Assembly: GCA_963744255.1 (NCBI GenBank)
Contig: CAVUSZ010000042.1
Span: 62,001 to 126,000, forward strand
Reading direction: 5' to 3'
Length of the DNA: 64,000 nucleotides
Origin: DATEDA01 sp963744255
Lineage (GTDB): Bacteria > Pseudomonadota > Gammaproteobacteria > Burkholderiales > SG8-39
Under the pieces are notes generated by a model. That model saw only the letters and a program-made list of their open reading frames with translations, ran no database searches and was not told the DNA's origin. Below are positions 1 to 7,947 of the stretch, piece after piece (the first letter of the stretch is position 1; each line of letters begins with the position of its first letter). The translations under genes were made by a program, and so were the position numbers.

Positions 1-680
1 GCGAACAGGAAGCCGGCGACGCCCGCGAGCGCGCCCGAGATCGTGAAGGCCGCGAGCTTGTACGGGTACGTCGAGAACCCCGCGGCCCGCGTCCGCTGCT
101 CGTTGACGCGGATGCCCGCGAGCGCCCGCCCGAAGCGGGAGCGCAGCAGGATGGCAAGGAACCCGAACACCGCGATCAGCCAGGCCAGCGTGAACAGGTA
201 CATCGTCAACGGGTGGTCGAGATCGAGCAGCGAGCCCACGACCGGCCTCGTCGTCAGATAGATGCCGTCGGTGCCCCCGCCCAGCGGCGTGTCGTGCACG
301 ACGAAGTACGCCATCTGCGCGAACGCGAGCGTGACCATGATGAAGTACACGCCCTTGGTGCGCAGCGAGAGCGCCCCGACGGGGATGGCATAGATCGTCG
401 CCGCGATGACCGAGGCCGGCAGCAGCCAGAGGACCGACGCCGGATCGCTCTCCGGGGACAGCAGCACGGCCGCGTACGCGCCGATGCCGAAGAACGCGGC
501 ATGTCCGAAGGAGACCAGCCCCGTCCCGCCCACGAGCAGTTCCAAGCTCAGGGCGAAGATCGCGAAGATCATGATCTTGTTGACGAGGTCGACGCCGTAC
601 TTGCCGCCGAAGAACGGATAGACCGCCAGCGCGACGAACACGATGATGACGAACGCGAGTTTGGAAGTATTGGCATTCAT
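1..680 (-). CDS. livM: Branched-chain amino acid-type ABC transporter permease LivM (partial, C-terminus outside window)
   Basis: This is an inner-membrane permease of the HAAT (LivM) family, which forms the channel of an ABC importer together with LivH. The reading frame starts with MNANTSK at 680 and runs off the left edge of the window, so only about 226 residues are present. Visible features are a string of hydrophobic helices and the conserved family stretches SFGHAAFFGIG and TKGVYFIMVTLAFAQM. The start lies 4 bases after the livH stop, which implies co-transcription and probably translational coupling. The ATPase genes livG and livF would be expected beyond the window. Substrate is not fixed by sequence: the family takes leucine-type amino acids, amides, or aromatic acids, and the adjacent aromatic catabolic genes make the last plausible. 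Confidence 0.9.
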   Translation of the reverse strand, partial: MNANTSKLAFVIIVFVALAVYPFFGGKYGVDLVNKIMIFAIFALSLELLVGGTGLVSFGHAAFFGIGAYAAVLLSPESDPASVLWLLPASVIAATIYAIPVGALSLRTKGVYFIMVTLAFAQMAYFVVHDTPLGGGTDGIYLTTRPVVGSLLDLDHPLTMYLFTLAWLIAVFGFLAILLRSRFGRALAGIRVNEQRTRAAGFSTYPYKLAAFTISGALAGVAGFLF

Positions 681-684
681 CGGC

Positions 685-1566
685 TCACCCCGCCTTGAAC
701 AGACCGTCGGGCTTCCACAGCAGGATCACCGCCATCAGCACGTAGACCAGCACGCCGGAGATCTGCGGCATCAGCGCCTTGCCGAACGTATCCACGACGC
801 CGATGAGCAGCGAAGCGACCAGCGCGCCCTTGATCGAGCCGATGCCGCCGATCACCACGACGACGAAGCAGATGATCAGCACCAGGTTGCCCATGCCCGG
901 GTACACGGACGACACCGGCGCCGCGACCATGCCGGCCAGCGCGGCGAGCGCGACACCGGCCGCGAACACCACGCGGTACAGGAACTTGATGTCGATGCCG
1001 AGCGACTGGACCATCTCGCGGTTCGTCGCGCCGGCGCGGATCATCATACCGAGGCGCGTGCGCGTGAAGACGATGTACATGCCGATCGCCAGCGCGATGC
1101 AGACGGCCGAGATGAAGAGGCGGTAGATCTGATACGTCATCACGTCGCCCAGCGGCAGCGCGCCCGCCAGGATCTCGGGTGGCTTGACGCCGTACACGTC
1201 GTCGCCGACCAAGAGGCTGCGCAGCTCCTCGAACACGAGGATCAGTCCGTACGTCATCAGCACCTGCTGCAGGTGCTCGCGGTCGTACAGGTAGCTGTAG
1301 AACGCCCACTCCAGCACGTAGCCCAGCACCACCGCGAGGATGACGCCGACGACGAGGACGGAGAAGAACCCGCCGCCGAACGTGGTGGCCACGATCGGCG
1401 ACAGCGAGTACGCCATGTAGGCGCCGATCATGTAGAAGCTGCCGTGCGCCAGGTTGATGACGCCCATGATCCCGAAGATCAGCGTCAAGCCCGATGCGAC
1501 GAGGAACAGCAGCAGCCCGTACTGCACCGCGTTCAGGCACTGGATGAGAAAGGTCGTCAGGTCCAT
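685..1566 (-). CDS. livH: Branched-chain amino acid-type ABC transporter permease LivH
   Basis: This 293-residue inner-membrane permease has the usual LivH length and about eight hydrophobic segments. The N-terminal region contains the family-typical run GLTLIFGIMGVINLAHGSFY (residues near 25-45), and a conserved loop with RAGATNREM follows near the middle. It should pair with LivM to form the transmembrane channel of a LivKHMGF importer. It sits 76 bases downstream of the substrate-binding protein gene and 4 bases upstream of livM on the same strand, so the three genes form an operon. Assignment to the family is secure; the transported compound is inferred only from context. Confidence 0.92.
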   Translation of the reverse strand: MDLTTFLIQCLNAVQYGLLLFLVASGLTLIFGIMGVINLAHGSFYMIGAYMAYSLSPIVATTFGGGFFSVLVVGVILAVVLGYVLEWAFYSYLYDREHLQQVLMTYGLILVFEELRSLLVGDDVYGVKPPEILAGALPLGDVMTYQIYRLFISAVCIALAIGMYIVFTRTRLGMMIRAGATNREMVQSLGIDIKFLYRVVFAAGVALAALAGMVAAPVSSVYPGMGNLVLIICFVVVVIGGIGSIKGALVASLLIGVVDTFGKALMPQISGVLVYVLMAVILLWKPDGLFKAG

Positions 1567-1642
1567 GAGCGCCCCTAAGGGGGCCCCCGCGAATGCGCGG
1601 AGGCCCTGGGTTTATGTGGACGACGCGAGCCCTGGTCGGCCG

Positions 1643-2815
1643 TTACATGCGGCAGCCGCGCCCCGGGTCGGCCAGCGCCTTGCTGGCGATGCTGACGGAC
1701 TTGTTCTCCTTGCCCTTGACCTCGCGCAGGTAGAAGTCCTGCACCGGGTTGTGCGACGGCGACACCGTGAAGCTGCCGCGCGGGCTCTCGATCGTGGCCT
1801 TGCGCACGGCCGCCGCGAAGTCGGCCTTCTTGCTCGCGTCGCCCTTGGTCGCCGCGAGGCCGACGCCCAGCATCTGCGCGGCGTCGTAGCCCTGGACCGC
1901 GTACACGTCCGGCTGCAGCTTGAACGCCTTGCTGTAGGCCGCGCGGAACGCGTTGTCCTTCGGCGTGCCGAGCGCGTCGGCATAGTGCAGCGTCGTCTGC
2001 AGCCCTTCGGCGTCGGCGCCTTGGGCTTCGAGCGTGCCGTCGGTGAGGAAGCCGGAGGCGTACAGCGGGATAGTCTTGCGCAGGCCCGCGCCCGCATAGT
2101 CCTTGACGAACTTGACGGCGCCGCCGCCGGCGAAGAACGCGAACACCGCGTCGGGCTTGGCGGCCGCGATCTCGGTCAGGAGCGCCTGGAACTCGACGTT
2201 CGGGAACGGCAGGTTGAGCTCCTTCGTCACCTTGCCGCCGCCCTTCTCGAACGCCTGCTTGAAGCCCTTGACCGATTCGTCGCCGGCCGCGTACTTCCAC
2301 GTGATCGTCACGACGTTCTTCACGCCCTTTTTGGCCAGCACCTCGCCCATCGCGTAGCCGGGCTGCCAGTTGGAGAAGCTGCTGCGGAAGATGTTGACCG
2401 CGCACATCGGTCCCGTCACCGCGTCGGCGCCGGCGTTGGGAACGATCAGCAGCGTGCCGGACTCCTTGGCCGCCTTCGCCATGGCCATCGCCACGCCCGA
2501 GTGGACGGTGCCGATGAGCACGTCGACGTTGTCGCGCTTGATCAGCTTGTTGACGTTGTCGACCGCCTTGGCCGGATCGGACTCGTCGTCGACCTTGACG
2601 TACTCGATCTCGCGCCCGCCGAGCTTGCCGCCCTGCTCGGTCACGTAGAGCTTGAAGCCGTTCTCGATCGCCGTTCCGAGCGCGGCGAACGTCCCGGTGG
2701 CCGGAAGCATCAGGCCGACCTTGAGCTTGCCGGGCGCTTGCGCCATGGCCGGCGATGCCGCGAGCGCTACCGCCGCCGCCAGGACGATGGGACGAATGCT
2801 GCGAAGCGTGGTCAT
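1643..2815 (-). CDS. livK: Periplasmic substrate-binding protein of a LivK-type ABC importer
   Basis: This 390-residue protein begins with a Sec signal peptide ending near AMAQAPG, followed by a type-1 periplasmic-binding fold typical of the LivK/HAAT family (KLKVGLMLPATGTFAALG at the start of the mature protein). The ATG at 2815 is preferred over an upstream in-frame start at 2869 because AGGAGG lies just upstream and the signal peptide follows at once. It captures solute in the periplasm and hands it to LivHM. It is the first gene of the livKHM operon and lies right after the truncated transporter gene that ends the catabolic unit. Binding proteins of this family in aromatic-degrading bacteria often bind aromatic acids, so an anthranilate-like ligand is possible but not shown. 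Confidence 0.88.
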   Translation of the reverse strand: MTTLRSIRPIVLAAAVALAASPAMAQAPGKLKVGLMLPATGTFAALGTAIENGFKLYVTEQGGKLGGREIEYVKVDDESDPAKAVDNVNKLIKRDNVDVLIGTVHSGVAMAMAKAAKESGTLLIVPNAGADAVTGPMCAVNIFRSSFSNWQPGYAMGEVLAKKGVKNVVTITWKYAAGDESVKGFKQAFEKGGGKVTKELNLPFPNVEFQALLTEIAAAKPDAVFAFFAGGGAVKFVKDYAGAGLRKTIPLYASGFLTDGTLEAQGADAEGLQTTLHYADALGTPKDNAFRAAYSKAFKLQPDVYAVQGYDAAQMLGVGLAATKGDASKKADFAAAVRKATIESPRGSFTVSPSHNPVQDFYLREVKGKENKSVSIASKALADPGRGCRM

Positions 2816-2861
2816 GGTTTGCAGGCCTCCTAAGGTGTCGTGCCGGTCTCGTACCGGCGGG

Positions 2862-3179
2862 TCAGTCAAGTGCTGCGCCAGTGTAGACGCTGAACAGCCC
2901 GATGCAGACGGCGATGACCCAGCGCCGGCCGATCCGGTCGGAGAGCGTGCCGAACAGGATGTTGCCGAACAGCATGCCGAGCAGCGCCGAGCTGACCATG
3001 AAACCGGCGCTCGTGGCGTCGACCCCCATGTCCTTCATGATCGAGGGCAGCGCGACACCGGCGACCGCCAGGTCGTAGCCATCGAAGATGATGATCAGGG
3101 CACACCAGAACAGCACGAGGGCGTGGAAGCTGTTGAAACGGGCCTCGTCGGCCATTTTGTGGACGTCGACCCGATGCAT
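2862..3179 (-). pseudogene. Truncated aromatic acid/H+ symporter (BenK/PcaK-like MFS), N-terminal 105 residues only
   Basis: The frame starting MHRVDVHKMADEARF at 3179 matches the N-terminus of the aromatic acid:H+ symporter (AAHS) branch of the MFS, including the membrane-embedded motif DGYDLAVAGVALP and the loop 2-3 motif LSDRIGRRW. Members are about 430-460 residues with 12 helices; this frame stops after about three helices at YTGAALD. The stop lies 46 bases upstream of the livK start, so the rest of the gene has been lost at the junction between the catabolic unit and the liv operon. A ribosome site (AGGAGG) is still present before the start. A working transporter is not expected from this fragment. 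It is the last gene of the cat/and unit, the position where an uptake gene for the aromatic substrate would be expected. Confidence 0.85.
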
Positions 3180-3229
3180 TGCAACCTCCTCTGCTAAAGG
3201 GTCTCGATGAGACGCGCTGAGCGCCGGGA

Positions 3230-4447
3230 TCAGAGCTTGGACAGTGGCACGCTTGTATCGGCAAGCTTCTCGGGCCCGACAGCCGTCTCGTTCTCGATCA
3301 GCCGACGCGCAAAGCGCAGGTCGCGAGTGGCGTTGGCAGCAACGGCCGCCTTTACACGCTCGCCATCGAGGTAGAAGACAACAAAGCTTCCAGAGCCCAT
3401 CTCGCCACGGACGACGGCGCGCTGTGACGGTGCAGGCAGACCGTAGATCTGCAAGTTCATGTCGTACTGGTCGGACCAGAACCAGGGCAGCGGGTCGTAG
3501 CGCACATCGCGCCCCAGCGCGACCTTCGCCGCGACGATCGCCTGCTCCTGAGCGTTCTGCCACGACTCGAGCCGAATGCGCTGCCCGATCCAGCGATTCG
3601 GTGCGATCGCGACGTCGCCCGCCGCCAAGATATCGGGGTCCGAGGTCCGGCACTGGTCATCGACCAGCACGCCGTTCTCGCACGCCAGGCCCGCTGCGCG
3701 CGCAAGCTCGTCATTCGCAACGAGCCCCACGCCGACCACCGCGATGTCCGCCTCCAATGCGCGGCCGTCGTCGAGCTGAACGGAGAGCGGTTTGCCGGGT
3801 TCGCGCGCGAACCCGACGATGCCGCAGCCGAGAATGACCTGAGCGTCGTTCTTCCGATGGAGCGCGAGCAGGTATTCCGACACCTGGCTCGGCACGGTCC
3901 GCTCGCATAGCCGGGGCCTCGCCTCGACGACGGTCACGAACACGCCCTTCTTGCGCGCCGTCGCGGCCACCTCGAGACCGATCCAGCCGCCGCCTACCAC
4001 GACGAGTCGCTTCCCAGGTTCGAGCGCACGACCGATCGCGAGCGCGTCCTCGATCGTGCGCAGCGCGAACACACCCGGCAGGTCCGCCCCCGGAACGGAC
4101 GGCCAGCGCGCTCGGCCCCCCGTGCACAGGATCAGCCTGTCGTAAGCGATCAACTCGCCGTGACCAAGCACAACCCTCTTTGCCTCACGGTCGATGGCGG
4201 CGCCACGCTCGCCACGGCGCCATTCGAGCCTCAGCTCCTCTAGGACGCCGGGCTTGAAGAGGTGGGTGGTCTCCGGCGCGACCTCCCCGGCGAGCACGGC
4301 CTTGGAGAGCGGAGGACGCTCGTGCGGCGGATGCGACTCGTCGCCGATCAGCACCACCTTGCCGGCGAAACCCTCCTTGCGCAGGGTCTGCGCTGCCCAG
4401 CCGCCGGCCTGGCCGGCGCCGATGATGACTATGGTCTCGAGGCTCAC
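3230..4447 (-). CDS. andAa: Ferredoxin reductase component of a three-component anthranilate-type dioxygenase
   Basis: This 405-residue flavoprotein transfers electrons from NAD(P)H to the Rieske ferredoxin encoded next door. It has an FAD-binding motif GAGQAGG at residues 10-16, a second dinucleotide motif GGGWIG at about 152-157 for NAD(P)H, and the late FAD motif with AAGDVA. These are the signatures of the rubredoxin/putidaredoxin reductase type. Gene order large subunit, small subunit, ferredoxin, reductase equals the andAcAdAbAa order known for the Burkholderia anthranilate 1,2-dioxygenase. The start at 4447 is 69 bases after the ferredoxin stop. Related reductases serve salicylate 5-hydroxylases and other ring-hydroxylating oxygenases, so the substrate call depends on the neighbours. 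Confidence 0.8.
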   Translation of the reverse strand: MSLETIVIIGAGQAGGWAAQTLRKEGFAGKVVLIGDESHPPHERPPLSKAVLAGEVAPETTHLFKPGVLEELRLEWRRGERGAAIDREAKRVVLGHGELIAYDRLILCTGGRARWPSVPGADLPGVFALRTIEDALAIGRALEPGKRLVVVGGGWIGLEVAATARKKGVFVTVVEARPRLCERTVPSQVSEYLLALHRKNDAQVILGCGIVGFAREPGKPLSVQLDDGRALEADIAVVGVGLVANDELARAAGLACENGVLVDDQCRTSDPDILAAGDVAIAPNRWIGQRIRLESWQNAQEQAIVAAKVALGRDVRYDPLPWFWSDQYDMNLQIYGLPAPSQRAVVRGEMGSGSFVVFYLDGERVKAAVAANATRDLRFARRLIENETAVGPEKLADTSVPLSKL

Positions 4448-4516
4448 GATGGGTTGTCGTCCATGGACCGGCTAGCGTTGTCCGAGGCGGATCGGTCGGA
4501 GCTCGGCCGACCCGTT

Positions 4517-4834
4517 TCAGGCGGTGGCAACCTGGATTTCGACCCGGCCGTCCATGATGCGCAGCGGATAGGTCTTCACCGCTTCGGTGCAAGGTTCCTT
4601 GCGCGCCTCGCCGGTGCGCAGGTCGAACAAGCCCTGGTGCAGCGGGCACTCGACGCAACCGTTTTCGACGAAGCCTTCGGACAGCGGGGCAGTCTCGTGG
4701 GTACAGAGATCGTGCAGCGCGAACAGCTCGTCCCCGACACGGAATACCGCGATCGGAATCCCGGCGGCGAGGACTGCACGCGGCTCGTCCTCCACGAACT
4801 CGTCGGCCGCACCGACGTCGTGCCATGCGCTCAT
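4517..4834 (-). CDS. andAb: Rieske-type ferredoxin of the dioxygenase
   Basis: This 105-residue soluble ferredoxin carries the Rieske [2Fe-2S] ligands in the pattern C-T-H (Cys44, His46) and C-P-L-H (Cys63, His66). It shuttles electrons from the reductase encoded downstream to the Rieske centre of the oxygenase large subunit. Length and motif spacing fit the ferredoxins of ring-hydroxylating dioxygenases (AndAb, NagAb type). It starts 10 bases after the small-subunit stop, within the same minus-strand unit. An AGGAG-like ribosome site precedes the ATG at 4834. Confidence 0.88.
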   Translation of the reverse strand: MSAWHDVGAADEFVEDEPRAVLAAGIPIAVFRVGDELFALHDLCTHETAPLSEGFVENGCVECPLHQGLFDLRTGEARKEPCTEAVKTYPLRIMDGRVEIQVATA

Positions 4835-4844
4835 GGCGTCCTCC

Positions 4845-5321
4845 TTAGATCGGGGTGGCCAGCAGGGTCTGCACGCGCGAGGTGTCGTAGACGACCCGCT
4901 TGTCCTTGTAGCGCCACACGTCGTTGCGCTTCACCACGGTGTCGAAATAGCAGCCGGCTTGGTAGACGACGGAGTCGCCGGCCAGGCCGGTGTTGACGAC
5001 GATGTAACTCGAGGTTGTCTTCACCTCGTTGCCGTTAGCTTCGGTGATGACGAGGCCGCCGATCGCATGCCGATAGGAATGCGCTTCATAGATGTTCGCG
5101 TGGCGCAGCGCGACGATCCGATCGCGCATCATCTTCTGGTTGCGGCAATAGATGATCGTCGCCGGCAGATCGCGATCAGCATTCTCCTTCGAGATGATCT
5201 TATAGGTGCCGTCCTCGGTGAAGAAGTCCGGCCACGCCTCGAGCTGGTCGCTGTCGATCGTGTTGACGTAGCGGTGCTGAAGCTCGCTCAACTCGAACCA
5301 GAGTTGCAGTTTCTCGTTCAT
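4845..5321 (-). CDS. andAd: Anthranilate-type aromatic-ring-hydroxylating dioxygenase, small (beta) subunit
   Basis: This 158-residue protein has the cone-like beta-subunit fold of ring-hydroxylating oxygenases, recognisable from the N-terminal helix followed by WPDFFTEDGTYKI and the C-terminal RYKDKRVVYDTSRVQTLLATPI region. The subunit has no metal; it supports the hexamer and helps shape specificity. It starts 2 bases after the stop of the large subunit, the standard arrangement for this pair. The length agrees with AndAd and with the NagH/salicylate hydroxylase small subunits. Confidence 0.87.
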   Translation of the reverse strand: MNEKLQLWFELSELQHRYVNTIDSDQLEAWPDFFTEDGTYKIISKENADRDLPATIIYCRNQKMMRDRIVALRHANIYEAHSYRHAIGGLVITEANGNEVKTTSSYIVVNTGLAGDSVVYQAGCYFDTVVKRNDVWRYKDKRVVYDTSRVQTLLATPI

Positions 5322-5323
5322 CT

Positions 5324-6586
5324 TCAGTATCCCATCGCCTTCTGATAGCCCGCCCAGAAGCGGCGAATCAGATTCTCGGTGATATTGGTGTTGGTCTGCT
5401 CCGGCGCATCAAGCCCCATGCCCATGAACGAGGTCTTCTCGCCGTCGCGAACCGTGCCGCGCTGCACCAGCTCGGTCGCCTCGGTGTCTTCCATCGAGAT
5501 ATAGCCGGCGGGACCGACGAGATTCATTTGCAGCAGGCGCAGCTCGCGCAGTTCGGGCGGATCGTCCTCGTAGCCGAAGAAGTGAAAGACCAGCTCGAAG
5601 TTGCTCGGCGATTTGGGCAACAATTGACGCGCGACCAGCGTGTTGTGGATCTGCTGGACCACGAGCTGCGGAAAGATCGGCTGGATGTGGTTGGTGCAGT
5701 CCTCCTCGAACTCGGAGATCTGTCCCAGAACGTACGGATCCTCCAACGTGAACCCATCCTGCATCGAACGGATCTTCTGGTCGGTGTAGGCGGCGGCGGT
5801 GTCCGTCTCCACCTTCGGCTTGGTCACGGTGATCAGGCTGTGCAGCCCGTGCTTGGCGTCGGGAATCGAGCGCGCGCTCATGCCGACGCGGAAAATGTTG
5901 AATGTGGTGTGGAACAGGTGCAGCAGGCTCGCGTGGTACGGATCCTTGACGTTCTCGAAATACAGCTTCCAGTTCGACTTCGAATACTGGCGGGTGCACC
6001 CGAGAAAGACGAGGGGCTTGTGAAAGACGCGGTCGACCCACGGCCGCATCTGCGGACCCAGATACTCGGGCACCGGCGGCGTCTGGTCGCTGAACGTGGC
6101 GAACAGCAGCCCCTTGTATTCCTCGACTCGCAGCTTCTGCAGGCCGTGATTCTTCGGGTCGAAGTCCTTGGTCATGCCCGCCAACATCACGCTGCCCTGT
6201 TTCTGCCCGCGGCGGAACGGCACGCCCTGCAAGTCGCCCTTGCTGGAGTAGTTCCACTGGTGATAGACGCAGGTGTGCGAGGGCGCGTTGCCGTACTTGT
6301 CGCGACAGACCATCGCGCCGCGATGTGCACAGCGGTTGACCCAGCACGCGAAACCGTCGGCCGTGCGCGTCACCACGACGGGCGTGTCGCCAACAAACGT
6401 GCTCTTGAAGTCGTTGACGTTCGGAATCTCGCAGGCGAGCGCCACGAAGCTCCAGTACGGACCGCGGTAGATCCGCTCCTGCTCGCGGTCAAAGACCTCT
6501 TGCGAGCTGAAGACGCTGTACGGTACGCGCGAGCCGTCGGTTCGCGGAAACGCGATCTGCCTTTCGGCAGCGATTTGAGGGGTCAT
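5324..6586 (-). CDS. andAc: Anthranilate-type aromatic-ring-hydroxylating dioxygenase, large (alpha) subunit
   Basis: This 420-residue oxygenase subunit has a Rieske domain with Cys86-x-His88 and Cys106-x2-His109, then a catalytic domain with the mononuclear iron motif around Asn212, Asp215, His218 and His223 (sequence ENVKDPYHASLLH). A later EDTEATE segment should supply the carboxylate ligand. Among homologues, anthranilate 1,2-dioxygenase (AndAc) and salicylate hydroxylases (NagG) are the closest types I recall. Because the same unit encodes catechol 1,2-dioxygenase, muconate cycloisomerase and muconolactone isomerase, the product is most likely catechol, which favours anthranilate deamination-decarboxylation, or salicylate 1-hydroxylation, over gentisate formation. 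The start lies 120 bases after the catA stop, the largest gap in the unit. Confidence 0.85.
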   Translation of the reverse strand: MTPQIAAERQIAFPRTDGSRVPYSVFSSQEVFDREQERIYRGPYWSFVALACEIPNVNDFKSTFVGDTPVVVTRTADGFACWVNRCAHRGAMVCRDKYGNAPSHTCVYHQWNYSSKGDLQGVPFRRGQKQGSVMLAGMTKDFDPKNHGLQKLRVEEYKGLLFATFSDQTPPVPEYLGPQMRPWVDRVFHKPLVFLGCTRQYSKSNWKLYFENVKDPYHASLLHLFHTTFNIFRVGMSARSIPDAKHGLHSLITVTKPKVETDTAAAYTDQKIRSMQDGFTLEDPYVLGQISEFEEDCTNHIQPIFPQLVVQQIHNTLVARQLLPKSPSNFELVFHFFGYEDDPPELRELRLLQMNLVGPAGYISMEDTEATELVQRGTVRDGEKTSFMGMGLDAPEQTNTNITENLIRRFWAGYQKAMGY

Positions 6587-6706
6587 TGCAGTCTCGAATG
6601 TCGTGGTCGTTGGGTCGTCGCTGCATGCAATCCTGGAAGACGGCTCCGACGATGTCAGCGCCTTGTCGGTCGGTTGTCGTAGGTCCCTGTCGGACGCGCT
6701 CGGCGC

Positions 6707-7621
6707 TCAGGCCGTCACCCGCGCCATGCGCGACAGCGGCTTGGATTCCTCGTCGGTCAAGGCCTTCTGCAGCACGAAATCAAAGCGCACGCGGGTGAAG
6801 GGCGCGGTGACGCCCAGCGACTCGTAGCCCTTCGGCGGCGTCCGCGGTTCCAGCTTCACCACCAGCCCGTCGCGCGTGGCGAATGCGAAGTCGTCGTCGA
6901 TGTAGGTATCGCCGGGGATGTTCACCTGCGTGGTCAGTAGGCGCTGGCCTGGTGCGGCGACCAGGAAGTGGATGTGCGCTGGCCGGTTGCCGTGGCGGCC
7001 GAGCGCCTTGAAAAGTTCCTCTGTCGGGCTGTCCGGCGGAATGGCGTAGCCTGGGGGCAGGTAGCTGCGGAAGCGGTAGCGGCCCTCCGCATCGGCTTCG
7101 ATGCGGCGGCGCAGCGCATACGGCTGCTGATCGGGGTCGAAGTGCGAGTAGCGGCCCTTCTCGTTGGCATGCCAGACGTCGATGAGGGCGCCCGCTACCG
7201 GCCGGCCCTGCTCATCGAGCACGCGGCCTTCCATCACCAGCACCTCGCCGCGAGGCTCGCCCTCGTCGACGCGCACCTCGCTCTTTGCGAGCGGCGCGCC
7301 GGCAATGTAGAGCGGCCCCTCGATCGCACGCGGCGTGCCTCCCTTCCGGCCTGCGCGGCGGTCGGCTTCGTCCTCGCGAATGTCGAGCAGGCGGTCGAAG
7401 CCGAGGCCCGCCGTGATGAGTCCCATCTGGCCGCTCGCGCCGAGACGCGACAACCAATCCGCGGCGCGCCAGAACTCGTCTGGGGTCACATCGAGGTCGT
7501 CGATCGCGCGGAACAGGTCGCCGACGATGCGCTGCGTGATCTGGCGCATCCGCTCATTGCCCGGAGCGACACGGACGGTCGACACGCGGTCCAGCAACTG
7601 GGCTTGGGTGAATTCGTTCAT
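6707..7621 (-). CDS. catA: Catechol 1,2-dioxygenase (intradiol ring cleavage)
   Basis: This 304-residue non-heme Fe(III) enzyme opens catechol between the hydroxyls to cis,cis-muconate. The four expected iron ligands are visible: Tyr158 (EKGRYSHFD), Tyr192 (PPGYAIP), His216 and His218 (RPAHIHF). An N-terminal helical linker domain of about 100 residues for dimer formation precedes the beta-sandwich catalytic domain. Length agrees with CatA. It lies 33 bases downstream of catC. Chlorocatechol dioxygenases are usually shorter (about 250-260 residues), so a plain catechol role is preferred. Confidence 0.93.
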   Translation of the reverse strand: MNEFTQAQLLDRVSTVRVAPGNERMRQITQRIVGDLFRAIDDLDVTPDEFWRAADWLSRLGASGQMGLITAGLGFDRLLDIREDEADRRAGRKGGTPRAIEGPLYIAGAPLAKSEVRVDEGEPRGEVLVMEGRVLDEQGRPVAGALIDVWHANEKGRYSHFDPDQQPYALRRRIEADAEGRYRFRSYLPPGYAIPPDSPTEELFKALGRHGNRPAHIHFLVAAPGQRLLTTQVNIPGDTYIDDDFAFATRDGLVVKLEPRTPPKGYESLGVTAPFTRVRFDFVLQKALTDEESKPLSRMARVTA

Positions 7622-7654
7622 GGCAAGTCTCCTCTCGGGATCGGTCGTACGGTG

Positions 7655-7945
7655 TCAGCGGTCGTCTTCATGGATCGACGAAGCATGGCGGCAAAGCGCC
7701 TGCACTTCTATTTCCATGTAAGGAAACAAGGGCAGCTGCGATAGCGTGTCGTGCAGTTCCGCGGGGCTCGCGACGTCAAACACGCTGACGTTGGCATAGC
7801 GTCCGGCGATACGCCACAGATGGCGCCACCGGCCGGCGCGCTGTAGCTCCTGCGCCATCGCCTTCTCGCGAGCCTTGAGTTCATCGGCCTGCCCGGGCGG
7901 CATGTCGGGCGGCAGCCGCACAATCATCTGCACATGGAACAGCAT
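7655..7945 (-). CDS. catC: Muconolactone delta-isomerase
   Basis: This 96-residue enzyme has the full family length and the N-terminal MLFHVQMIVRLPPDMP stretch typical of CatC, with a ferredoxin-like fold that forms decamers. It converts (+)-muconolactone to 3-oxoadipate enol-lactone. It starts immediately downstream of catB (2 bases between stop and start), so the two are surely co-transcribed. Genes for the remaining steps (pcaD, pcaIJ, pcaF) are not in the window. Confidence 0.93.
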   Translation of the reverse strand: MLFHVQMIVRLPPDMPPGQADELKAREKAMAQELQRAGRWRHLWRIAGRYANVSVFDVASPAELHDTLSQLPLFPYMEIEVQALCRHASSIHEDDR

Positions 7946-7947
7946 CG

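Noticed and set aside
5528..6682. A 384-codon plus-strand frame opposite the dioxygenase large subunit
   Set aside because: No recognisable motif; the minus strand has complete Rieske and iron motifs.
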